NCBI GenBank assembly: GCA_910576385.1
Contig: CAJTIR010000018.1
Location: 1 to 64,000, forward strand
DNA: 64,000 nt
Direction: 5' to 3'
DNA from: Lachnospiraceae bacterium
Lineage (GTDB): Bacteria; Bacillota; Clostridia; Lachnospirales; Lachnospiraceae
This document shows positions 8,116 to 16,675 of the stretch, piece by piece (position 1 is the first letter of the stretch; every line of letters begins with the position of its first letter). Made by a program: the position numbers and the translations under genes. Under the pieces are notes generated by a model. The model searched no databases. It saw only the letters and a program-made list of their open reading frames with translations, and was not told the DNA's origin.

Positions 8116-11100
8116 CTAATCCGTCTTTACTAAAGAGAAATCATATAGAGTAATCGTGGATTCAGGAGTAGCCAAGTCTTTCATTAATCCCATAGAGACA
8201 ACCATTGTTGTATTTGGATCTGTGGATTTGTCCATTGTGAAGTCTACGGTAACCTCCCTTTCCTGATTCTCTTCTAATGCAATATCATCTCCGCCGTACC
8301 AGTCATATTCCGTGCTTAACATGGCAAGCTTAATCGTACGTGCTTTCGTAGACGTCGCTTTGAATGTAATGCGATAGCTTTTTCCTTCTTCAAGAGTAAT
8401 TCCTTTCTGTTTAAGCTGTATATTCCAATCTTCTGTTCCGACGTTTTTAATATCATAGGCTGCTTTGCCTTCAAAGGAAACCTCTGCTTCTCCCGGCGGT
8501 GTGACTGCATTTTCCCAGCCTTCCATTCCCGAAACGAAATCACCATTCTTCAGCAGATTCTCTCCCGCAGGCTGCTCGCTGACACTTGGGGCATCTGTCT
8601 TTTCCAGATTAATGTTATCAATACAGATCCGGTGTTTTTCTGTAATCTGTACACCATCCACTGCTCCCATGGAGATACTGAGTACCGCCTTTGGATCTGT
8701 CTCACGCTTCATCTGGAATACAATCTCATATGTACGATAATCGTTTCCGAGTTCCACGATTTTTTCTCCGGAATACGGTGTCCAGTCATCGTCACTTGTA
8801 CCGTCTCTTTGAATGGCAAACATCAGCTTTCTTGCAATGCTTGATTTTGCATCAAGGGACAGTCTGTACCACTGATCCTTTTCAAGCGCAACATTGTTTT
8901 GTTTTAACTGAATCTTCCATGCCTGATCACCAGTGTTCTCAATAGAGAAATCAGCCGCGTTATCCTCATTCAGGCTGTCTACCACATAGGAAGCAGCGGC
9001 GCTGCTGTCAATATATGGCTCATAGCCTGCAAATCCTGCATTAAAGCTTCCATTCTTAATCAGGGTGTCCTCCTCGATCCTGATATCATCAATGTAAAAT
9101 ACTCCTGGCATCTCTACATAGATTGCAAAATCAGTATTCGATGGTTCCTCGCTTAAAACGAGCTTATAATCATTTTTCTTCTCGGAACCTTCAAGCGCTG
9201 CGGTAAATGTCTGTCCCGCTGCCATTACCTTAATCTCTTTTCCGGATTCACCTTCTGAGGTGAAACTCAATGCATAATTTCCCGTTGTCAGCGCCAGTGC
9301 ATCCTGTGAGATAATGACAGGATTTTGGTCAGATGTTCCTTCTGGTGCGTTTACCATCAGCCGCCGGAGATTATTTTCATTTGTTACACTTACCTCTGCC
9401 TCTTTATTTCCCTTGATTTCCCAGTATCCAAGACGTCCCTCGCCTTCCTGGAAACTGCCGTTGTACACATAATTTCCATCAGCCAGTATTCCCTTTTTTC
9501 CATCCGTAATCTCAATCTCTCTGACTTTTTTCAGGTTCACATTACTAATGTGGATGCCTGCGGTTGAGCCTGACGCCCCCATGTTAAATTCCAGACGTCC
9601 GTTCGCATCATTATTGTCTTTCATTGTGAACTCATATGTAAATGTCTGTTTCTCTGCTGTGAGGTTAACTGTTGTATCCTCCAGATATCTTCTGTAGGAT
9701 CTGTCGGGAGCCGACACATCCACCTTCATGATTCTTGTCTCGTCAGCATATGCGTCAAATTTAAGTTCGTACACCCCGCCCTTTTTTATAGGCAGATCTG
9801 CCTGGACAAGCTGAACGCTGTAATCTACTGTACCCTCATTTTTGGTATTAATTGCAATCTCATTATTTTCGATTGCTGCAGAGGCTTCCCCTCCAAGTGT
9901 ATTGAGAAAGACCCAGTCCTTTGCATCTGCGAGGTCTTCCTGCCCTGCAAAGTCTCCATTTACAATATAATTACCGTTTTTATCCGGATCTCTTAAAATT
10001 ACTTCCTTCACAGGCTTTTTCACATTCTCGTCATAGCTGTCTTTCTGATATGCTTTTACATAATCGATATAGAAAGCAGAGTTTTTAATATCCGTAGTCT
10101 CATCTGGATTTCCTGGCCAGTTTCCGCCTACAGCCAGATTCAGAATGATATAAAACGGCTGATCGAACGGTGCGGGATAAGTGATTTCCCCCTGTCCTTC
10201 AGTAGCAGAATACCAATCGTCTTCCGTATGGATTAATTTTCCATCTACATACCAGCTGATCTTTCCTGGCGTCCATTCGACATCAAATACATGATACTCC
10301 GCCGAAAAATCCTTTGCGTCTTTATCCAAAGTATAATTACCCTGGCTTTCACTGTGCGGATTTCCATAATGAATGGTTCCATAGGAGGTATCCGTCTTAT
10401 TTCCAAGTACTTCCATGATATCAATTTCACCGCATCTTGGCCACTGCCCGTACAGATTTTCATTGGTCGGCATCATCCAGAATGCCGGGAGAAAGCCTTG
10501 TCCTTTCGGAACCTTTACCCGCGCTTCAAATAAGCCGTATTTAAAATCATGCTTGTTCTGTGTGTTTACACGCCCTGATGTATAGGAAACGCTTCCATCC
10601 TCGCTTTTCTTTTCCACCGGCTTAAGTACAAGGTTTCCATCTTTAAGATAAATGTTTTCTTCGGAATCAACATAAGCCTGTAGTTCATTATTCACCCATC
10701 CCGGATCATGAAGCTCTACATTCCAGTCACCCCTGTTCAGAGAATCTGCGTCAAACTGATCCTCCCACATTAATTTATATCCGTCATAAGATAAATCTGT
10801 GTTTTCCTTGACATTAATACTTACATTTGCAGTCTTTCCATTTACAGACTTTACCGTTATCACTGCCGTGCCGGCGCTGATTCCAGTAACTGTCCCTTTG
10901 CTGTCAACATCCGCAACTGCTTTATTGCCTGAAGAATATGTAAGGGTTTTATTTGTGGCATTTGCCGGTGATACCACTGCTTTTATCTGTGCTTTTTCAC
11001 CTGCACCGATGGAAGAAGGTGTGACAGTGGCCGATACACCCGTTACTGCAATCTCTTTTGGTACCGGTTTCTTTTTCACAACCAGATTGATGTATTTTTT

Positions 11101-11739
11101 TACCTTCTGTTTGTTTTTTCCCATAACCGTCACTGTAATTTTGCTCTTTCCCGCTGTCTTTGCAGTAATTTCCCCCTTTTTGCTAATTGCTGCCGCCTTC
11201 TTGTTACTAGATTTGAAAGTTACTTTTTTCTTTGCCGCCTTCGGTGCGACTGTTACTTTGACAATTTTCTTCTGCCCTGCTGTCATGGTATATTTTTTGT
11301 TCGTTACAACAGAGGAGCCGATTTTCAGCCTGACCTTTTCCACCTTTGGTACCGGTTTCTTTTTCACAACCAGATTGATGTATTTTTTTACCTTCTGTTT
11401 GTTTTTTCCCATAACCGTCACTGTAATTTTGCTCTTTCCCGCTGTCTTTGCAGTAATTTCCCCCTTTTTGCTAATTGCTGCCGCCTTCTTGTTACTAGAT
11501 TTGAAAGTTACTTTTTTCTTTGCCGCCTTCGGTGCGACTGTTACTTTGACAATTTTCTTCTGCCCTGCTGTCATGGTATATTTTTTGTTCGTTACAACAG
11601 AGGAGCCGATTTTCAGTATGACCTTTTTCACCTTTTTAGGTGTGGCGGCCTCCGCCTGGAGAGGTGGTACTGCAAAAGTCAGTACCATGGCGATTGCCAT
11701 GACAAAAATCAGCGCTTGTTTCATCATCTTTTCACTCAT
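8116..11739 (-). CDS. Secreted GH16 endo-beta-glucanase (laminarinase-like), multidomain
   Basis: A 1207-residue exported beta-glucan hydrolase. In order: signal peptide (1-31, ends PPLQAEA); two nearly identical 96-residue Lys-rich Ig-like repeats (about 37-228); a Big_2 module (about 229-313, VTGVSATVTPSS); the GH16 catalytic domain (about 320-575, LMWEDQFDADSLNRGDW, with E-x-D-x-x-E as CGEIDIMEVLG near 436); and four CBM4/9-like modules (about 585 to the end), each starting LI/LLKNGxF or similar and ending VNLKK/INLEK. GH16 enzymes of this layout cut beta-1,3 or mixed-linkage glucans outside the cell. No LPXTG or S-layer anchor is visible; the Lys-rich repeats may bind the cell wall. ATG at 11739 follows AGAAAGGAAAA. 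It is intact inside a decayed region. Substrate is inferred from the family. Confidence 0.92.
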   Translation of the reverse strand: MSEKMMKQALIFVMAIAMVLTFAVPPLQAEAATPKKVKKVILKIGSSVVTNKKYTMTAGQKKIVKVTVAPKAAKKKVTFKSSNKKAAAISKKGEITAKTAGKSKITVTVMGKNKQKVKKYINLVVKKKPVPKVEKVRLKIGSSVVTNKKYTMTAGQKKIVKVTVAPKAAKKKVTFKSSNKKAAAISKKGEITAKTAGKSKITVTVMGKNKQKVKKYINLVVKKKPVPKEIAVTGVSATVTPSSIGAGEKAQIKAVVSPANATNKTLTYSSGNKAVADVDSKGTVTGISAGTAVITVKSVNGKTANVSINVKENTDLSYDGYKLMWEDQFDADSLNRGDWNVELHDPGWVNNELQAYVDSEENIYLKDGNLVLKPVEKKSEDGSVSYTSGRVNTQNKHDFKYGLFEARVKVPKGQGFLPAFWMMPTNENLYGQWPRCGEIDIMEVLGNKTDTSYGTIHYGNPHSESQGNYTLDKDAKDFSAEYHVFDVEWTPGKISWYVDGKLIHTEDDWYSATEGQGEITYPAPFDQPFYIILNLAVGGNWPGNPDETTDIKNSAFYIDYVKAYQKDSYDENVKKPVKEVILRDPDKNGNYIVNGDFAGQEDLADAKDWVFLNTLGGEASAAIENNEIAINTKNEGTVDYSVQLVQADLPIKKGGVYELKFDAYADETRIMKVDVSAPDRSYRRYLEDTTVNLTAEKQTFTYEFTMKDNNDANGRLEFNMGASGSTAGIHISNVNLKKVREIEITDGKKGILADGNYVYNGSFQEGEGRLGYWEIKGNKEAEVSVTNENNLRRLMVNAPEGTSDQNPVIISQDALALTTGNYALSFTSEGESGKEIKVMAAGQTFTAALEGSEKKNDYKLVLSEEPSNTDFAIYVEMPGVFYIDDIRIEEDTLIKNGSFNAGFAGYEPYIDSSAAASYVVDSLNEDNAADFSIENTGDQAWKIQLKQNNVALEKDQWYRLSLDAKSSIARKLMFAIQRDGTSDDDWTPYSGEKIVELGNDYRTYEIVFQMKRETDPKAVLSISMGAVDGVQITEKHRICIDNINLEKTDAPSVSEQPAGENLLKNGDFVSGMEGWENAVTPPGEAEVSFEGKAAYDIKNVGTEDWNIQLKQKGITLEEGKSYRITFKATSTKARTIKLAMLSTEYDWYGGDDIALEENQEREVTVDFTMDKSTDPNTTMVVSMGLMKDLATPESTITLYDFSLVKTD
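11060..11636. repeat. Tandem 288-bp duplication inside the GH16 gene
   Basis: The block starting GGTACCGGTTTCTTTTTCAC at 11060 recurs at 11348, a period of 288 bp (96 codons, in frame). The two copies are almost identical base for base over their whole length; differences are at the edges (CTGACCTTTTCC against ATGACCTTTTTC). Such identity points to recent duplication or gene conversion. Confidence 0.9.
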
Positions 11740-11868
11740 TTTCTTTTTCCTTTCTAGTGTTTTTTGTTCGATTATAATAATATTCCAATTATATTTGAAG
11801 GTATATCATATAAAACAAAAAAATATCAGATTAATGACATTACACCAGTTTACAAATTTCTTAATAAA

Positions 11869-12300
11869 AAAATGCCGCACAGAATGGCAACGGCTACCTG
11901 AATGGGCGCTGCTTTGTAAGCGTCATGCTCTGCGTGCCTGTATGGGATAAGGACAAAATCGTTTACCAGTCTGTGCCGCTTTCTTACCGAATGTGGCGGA
12001 AAAAAGAGTCCAAACTTCAACTTGCCGCTTCCATGATACGGCAGGCCATGCCTGAATTAATGGAAAAGAAAAATGTCATTATCCTATTTGACAGCTGATA
12101 CGCCAAAAGCGCTTTCGTCTCTGTTGTTGAGGAATACCCAAACCTCAGCCTGATTGGGTATGCAAGGTACGATTCTGTCCTTTATGTAGGATGAGGCATT
12201 TTCGAAATACCGTAAGGAAAGCGTACAGGATTTCAGATTTGCGCTCAGTGAGCGGATCCGGCAGGAGGTATTTTTTTCCCCCAATACGCTAACCCTGTAC
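11869..12300 (+). pseudogene. Transposase relic, same family as the fragment at 3-158
   Basis: Reads AAQNGNGYLNGRCFVSVM, LCVPVWDKDKIVYQSVPLSY, KLQLAASMIRQAMPELM and KKNVIILFDS, then a TGA where Trp (DSWYAK) is expected, then YAKSAFVSVVEEYPNLSLIG and ARYDSVLY. The middle of the gene is deleted. A shifted frame picks up EAFSKYRKESVQDFRFALSE and RIRQEVFFSPN. The DDE region is incomplete. It abuts the restriction-nuclease relic on the opposite strand, which it may have helped to destroy. Confidence 0.65.
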
Positions 12301-12762
12301 TTATTCCAGACTTTTTACATACTCATAAATCCGTTTAAGCATCCCATCATTTCCATTTCCGCCACCCAACTGCCGTTCCAGTATGTTTCCAAATCCCATA
12401 TATGTATTAAACCCAAGCATATATACAGCCATCGCCATTGCTAAATCTTCCGATTGTTCCGCATACACATTTGCCACTTTCCGAAATTCATCTATTACTG
12501 TATCATGTGGGACGGAAACGCTTTCTTCTTCATTTACAACTGCATTGATAACTCCTGGAAGTGCCATACACAAGCACAATCATCATCTTCAAGAATCTGC
12601 CCTTGCATTTTTATGTATGTCTTTGCAGAAGAAGCCGAATTCATGGTATTATGCTTATTTTTCATTTCCACATATAATGTATGGACAATATCTCCATCCG
12701 GCATTTGCCCGTACATGATTTTTAAAATCTTCTTCAGATATAAAACTTAAATTCCACGCCAT
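12301..12762 (-). pseudogene. Type II restriction endonuclease relic (Eco47II/Sau96I-like)
   Basis: ATG 12762 starts MAWNLSFISEEDFKNHVRA. The sequence then jumps by deletion and frameshift to DGDIVHTLYVEMKNKHNTMN and SASSAKTYIKMQGQILEDDD, and again to NEEESVSVPHDTVIDEFRKV, SEDLAMAMAVYMLGFNTYMG and FGNILERQ, ending at 12301. These blocks match, in order, what I remember of the Eco47II-type nuclease family (VEMKNKHNTMNSSS is its typical metal-site region). The full protein should be about 240 residues; about 150 codons remain in at least three frames, so it cannot cut. Its ATG overlaps the methyltransferase stop (TAATG), the usual coupled arrangement. Confidence 0.7.
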
Positions 12763-13791
12763 TATTTCAATCCCTCCAATGACTTATATATTTCCACCGC
12801 AATATCATATGCTAAATTTACGGGAACTGCATTCCCCACCTGTTTATACTGGGATTGTACATTCCCACAAAATTGCCATTCGTCGGGGAACGTCTGGCAC
12901 CTTGCATTTTCCCGGACAGTAAACGGCCTTGCTTCTAATGGGTGACATCTCTCTGTCTGCTTTTGAGAAGGAGATGTAAGCACTGTTAATGACGGTTCAT
13001 CCAAGCTCATTCTTCTCAAAATACCCGTCCGTCCTCCTTCCATATCCCAACAACTTTTCATATATTCTTTTGCTATATTAGGGGCAATATCTCTCCAATA
13101 ACCTCCTGGGGGTACAAGTTCAAATATTTTTCGTTTATTTTCTCCATAAGGACCCCAGGCCCATCTGGGCAATCCAACAAAATATCCCTCAAAACCGGCT
13201 TATAATCATGTTCTTTTGGAAATTCGAATGTAACTTTATTAATCAAATCATTTCATAGTGATAAAACAATGTTCCCCTAGCATCTTCAAGCCCCAATCGC
13301 TTTCCCGCATATGAAAATGCCTGACAGGGCGCACCACCTGACAATAAATCCAATTCACCTTTTTTTATACCGAAATAACCTTCCAAGCCTAAACAAGAAA
13401 TATTAGCAATATCATCATTGATTACCCGCCAATTTGGACGGTTTATTTTTAAACTGTCCGCAGCATCCTTATCAACCTCAATTAATCCTAATGTGTCAAA
13501 CCCCGCCTTTTCAATCCCTAATGCAAGCCCGCCTGCACCAGCAAATAGTTCAATCGCCGTATAATTCTTAGAAATATCCTCTGCAACATTATCCCTTTGT
13601 ATTTCTACGACATCTTCTATATTACAATTCAGAGTAAAACATATTTTCTCAATAGACTCAAACGAAACTGGTTCATTTTTTCCCAATCTTGCCAGCACAT
13701 TAAAGCTAATACCTGAAGCCTCCTTTAATTCTGTGCGGTTCATTTTTTTATCAATCAGCAGTTTCCATAATCTGTCATAACAAATCGCCAT
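12762..13791 (-). pseudogene. DNA cytosine-5 methyltransferase with N-terminal HTH, internally deleted
   Basis: The first frame (13791 to 13246) has a Cro/CI-type helix-turn-helix (residues 1-65, MNRTELKEASGISFNVLARL). Motif I (IELFAGAGGLALGIEKAG) and motif IV with the catalytic Pro-Cys (LLSGGAPCQAFSYAGKR) follow. It stops after GTLFYHYEMI. A second frame continues NKVTFEFPKEHDYKPVLRDI. A third (13172 to 12762) gives the C-terminal part with motif X (QYKQVGNAVPVNLAYDIAVEIY). About 80-100 codons, including motif VI (ENV) and motif VIII, are missing, so it is inactive. The gene is upstream of and coupled to the Eco47II-like nuclease; target GGNCC or GGWCC is inferred from that partner only. Confidence 0.8.
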
Positions 13792-13918
13792 GTATATTCC
13801 TCCATAAACAAATTATAACAGAAAGCTGCCCCTTCTTATTTTTCCTTGCTGTCCTCTATTCTTTTTGATAAAATGTGTTTATATTCAACATTTGTTAATC
13901 ACGAGAGGAATGATGTAT

Positions 13919-14389
13919 ATGGCAAGAGATTCTGCTGTTATCTCCAAAAACATGAGCAAAATACACAGCCAAGATACATCCATAGAGCTTTTGCTCCGTA
14001 AGGCTCTATGGCACAAGGGCTATCGCTATCGCAAGAACTATAAAAATTTACCTGGTTCTCCCGATATTGTATTAACCAAATTTAAAATTGCTATTTTTTG
14101 CGACAGCGAATTTTTCCACGGCAAAGACTGGGAAATTTTAAAATTGCGCCTTAAAAAAGGTAAAAATCCCGATTACTGGATTAAAAAAATTGAACGCAAC
14201 CGCACCCGTGACTGGGAAAACGATAAAAAACTCTTTTTTCTCGGTTATACAGTCATTCATTTCTGGGGACAGGATATCATTAAACATACAGATGAATGCC
14301 TGCAAGTGATTAAAGAATCCATCTGGGATAACAAAATTTCTGAAACCACAATAGATACAGAACAATATGAATACTCTTACCACAAATAA
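13919..14389 (+). CDS. vsr: Very short patch repair (Vsr) endonuclease
   Basis: A 156-residue Vsr protein that nicks 5' of T in T:G mismatches made when 5-methylcytosine deaminates at the sites of its partner methylase. Family features: ISKNMSKIHSQDTSIELLLRKALW (helices with the catalytic Glu in SIELLLR), YKNLPGSPDIVLTKFKIAIF (Asp of SPDIV, metal ligand), CDSEFFHGKDW (Zn/His region) and RNRTRDWENDKKLFFLGYTV. The frame is open from 13865, but GAGAGGA at 13903-13909 points to the ATG cluster 13910-13921; I take ATG 13919 (MARDSAVISK). It diverges from the methylase gene and, unlike methylase and nuclease, shows no damage. Confidence 0.9.
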   Translation: MARDSAVISKNMSKIHSQDTSIELLLRKALWHKGYRYRKNYKNLPGSPDIVLTKFKIAIFCDSEFFHGKDWEILKLRLKKGKNPDYWIKKIERNRTRDWENDKKLFFLGYTVIHFWGQDIIKHTDECLQVIKESIWDNKISETTIDTEQYEYSYHK

Positions 14390-14430
14390 CAGAGGGGATT
14401 ATCTCACCCCTCTGTTTAGATATAACACTC

Positions 14431-16656
14431 TCACTCCCTAACCACATCCTCAACTGTACTCTGACAACTGATATAGATTTGACAGGAATCATAATTTGCT
14501 TTGGGAACAGGCAGCAGGATCCCTCCATTCATTAGTGCTGCACCTGTATATTCCCCTGTCAATTCGTTATCCTTCCACATTTTGTAAATTCCCTCTGGGC
14601 GAAGTCCGCGGAATTTTATAGAATGGGCTGCTGGATTTCCATGCAGGTCAGTAAAGACCACGCCCATATATGCTTCTTTTCCTTCTTTATCTGCATACTC
14701 CCAAGCTGTAAAGTCATGATTTTCCAGTGGAGAAGTGATCCGATAATAATCTCCAAACTGGAACAGCCGGTAATGCTTCTTAAATGTACGAATCTGTTCT
14801 CTGGCCTCTTCCTTTTCTTCTGGCGTCAGCTTACTGAGATCCATTTCATAGCCGAATGTTCCTTGCATTGCACAGATCCCTCTCGTCTTAAAGGGAGTAA
14901 CTCTGCCATTTTGATGGTTCGGGCACACCGACACATGGGCCGATACTGAGGACATTGGATATCCAAAGGAAGTTCCATATTGGATATGCAGACGCTCCAC
15001 CGCGTCTGTATTGTCACTGCACCAAATCTGTGGTGCATAGTAGAGCATCCCTGCATCATACCTGCCGCCCCCGCCGCTGCATCCCTCTAACAGCAAATCG
15101 GGGTAACGCGCAAGCAGCGCTTCCATTACATGATAAAGGCCTAATACATATCTATGGCGCAATTCTCCCTGACGCTCCCTGGGAAGCAGAGTGCTGTAAG
15201 CCGCCGCCACAGAACGATTCATATCCCATTTGATGTACTGGATATGAGCCGAATCCATAATCGCAAACAATCTTTCCTTGATGTAATCCAACACATCCTC
15301 ACGGGTCATATCCAAGACAAGCTGAGAACGAGCCCTGATTGGATTTCTGCCTGGGACAACCATTGCCCAATCTGGATGGTTTCTGTATAAATCGCTGTCC
15401 TCAGAAATCATTTCTGGCTCAAACCACAAACCAAACATCAAGCCCAGATCATTGACTTGATCTGCCAACTCTCCAAGCGTACAGCCCAATTTCTTCTCAT
15501 TTACAAACCAGTCTCCCAGTCCTGAATCATCATTATCACGCTTGCCAAACCAGCCGTCATCCAACACCAGCATATCCAGTTCAAGCTCTGCTGCTTCCTT
15601 GGCAATCCGCAGCAACTTGTCCGCGTCAAAATCAAAATAAGTTGCTTCCCAGTTATTTACCAGAATTGGCCTGCGCTTATCTTTCCAACTGCTGCGGATT
15701 AAATGATGCTGAAAACTGTCATGATAACAATGGGATAATTTTGCCAGTCCAGTACCACTGTAGCCCATCGCTACCTCTGGAGTGACAAACTTCTCTCCTG
15801 GCAGCAGGCTCCAGGTAAAATCAGAGTCGTCAATTCCCATCACTAGTCTAGTCTGATGAAATTGGTCGACCTCCGCCTGTATATGGAATCCACCACTGTA
15901 CAATAGAGAAAATCCGTAACATTCTCCATTATCTTCCGTGGTATTTTGAGCTGCCAGTATCACAAAGGGATTATGCTGATGGCTGGAAGTACCTCTGGTA
16001 CTTCTCAATTCTGTAATTCCATGATACAACGCGACACGCTCCATCTCGCGTTCCCCTGCATGTCTTCCATAAAAATGTATCAGTTCCATTCCATCATGGT
16101 CCATATCCAGGCAGGCTGACAGAGCCTTATGAAGCCTGACTTCCCGATTCGTGCGGTTCTCAATCACTGCCGCCCTGGTAATGATATCATACGCTTCAAA
16201 CACACCATACCATAAATGCAGATACAGCTCTTCCTGGCTGTCTTTTAACACAATCTCTAAAGTATCAACCTTTTCATCCTCTTTGGCAAACATTGCTGGA
16301 AGCCCTTTTAGGCCATATTTTCCCTTAGATACTTGGTAGCTGTCAAAAAACATCAGACAGTCGCTGACTCCCTGCCCTAAATCTGCGTGAAGACAGTCTA
16401 CCCGATAATCTCCGCTTCCACAGACCGGAAATTCCTGAGGCAAAAAATCAAGAGAATAGGTCCTGTCCTCCCTGGCCTCATAAATATTTCCTGAAAAGCC
16501 CCGATCTGCCATAGATACCAGATAGGAATAATCACTGGCATCTGTTTTCTTGCCATAATAGGTATGCAGAAGGATCCCTTTACTGTCTGCTTTCATTTGA
16601 TAGGTGCTGTTTTTGGTTTGAAGCGTAAATACATTGTCCTGAATAATAATTGCCAT
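14431..16656 (-). CDS. Alpha-galactosidase, GH36
   Basis: A 741-residue cytoplasmic alpha-galactosidase (no signal peptide) that removes terminal alpha-1,6-galactose from raffinose, melibiose or stachyose. GH36 landmarks: DMLVLDDGWFGKRDNDDSGL in the barrel, LWFEPEMISEDSDLY, nucleophile Asp in YIKWDMNRS (about residue 475), LLEGCSGGGGRYDAGML and acid/base Asp in WCSDNTDAVERL (about 545). An N-terminal beta-sandwich and a C-terminal beta domain complete the usual layout, at full length for bacterial group I enzymes. Last gene of the unit read from 21550; it starts 19 bases after the GH13 stop, behind GAAAGGGAATG. The partner transporter and sucrose-splitting enzyme argue for raffinose as a substrate. 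Confidence 0.95.
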   Translation of the reverse strand: MAIIIQDNVFTLQTKNSTYQMKADSKGILLHTYYGKKTDASDYSYLVSMADRGFSGNIYEAREDRTYSLDFLPQEFPVCGSGDYRVDCLHADLGQGVSDCLMFFDSYQVSKGKYGLKGLPAMFAKEDEKVDTLEIVLKDSQEELYLHLWYGVFEAYDIITRAAVIENRTNREVRLHKALSACLDMDHDGMELIHFYGRHAGEREMERVALYHGITELRSTRGTSSHQHNPFVILAAQNTTEDNGECYGFSLLYSGGFHIQAEVDQFHQTRLVMGIDDSDFTWSLLPGEKFVTPEVAMGYSGTGLAKLSHCYHDSFQHHLIRSSWKDKRRPILVNNWEATYFDFDADKLLRIAKEAAELELDMLVLDDGWFGKRDNDDSGLGDWFVNEKKLGCTLGELADQVNDLGLMFGLWFEPEMISEDSDLYRNHPDWAMVVPGRNPIRARSQLVLDMTREDVLDYIKERLFAIMDSAHIQYIKWDMNRSVAAAYSTLLPRERQGELRHRYVLGLYHVMEALLARYPDLLLEGCSGGGGRYDAGMLYYAPQIWCSDNTDAVERLHIQYGTSFGYPMSSVSAHVSVCPNHQNGRVTPFKTRGICAMQGTFGYEMDLSKLTPEEKEEAREQIRTFKKHYRLFQFGDYYRITSPLENHDFTAWEYADKEGKEAYMGVVFTDLHGNPAAHSIKFRGLRPEGIYKMWKDNELTGEYTGAALMNGGILLPVPKANYDSCQIYISCQSTVEDVVRE

Positions 16657-16675
16657 ACAACATTCCCTTTCTTTC

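Noticed and set aside
10799-11950. Long plus-strand open frame (383 codons) opposite the GH16 gene
   Set aside because: It is the antisense of the Lys-rich tandem repeats (Phe-rich translation with the same 96-residue period), has no ribosome site, and the GH16 reading has clear domains.
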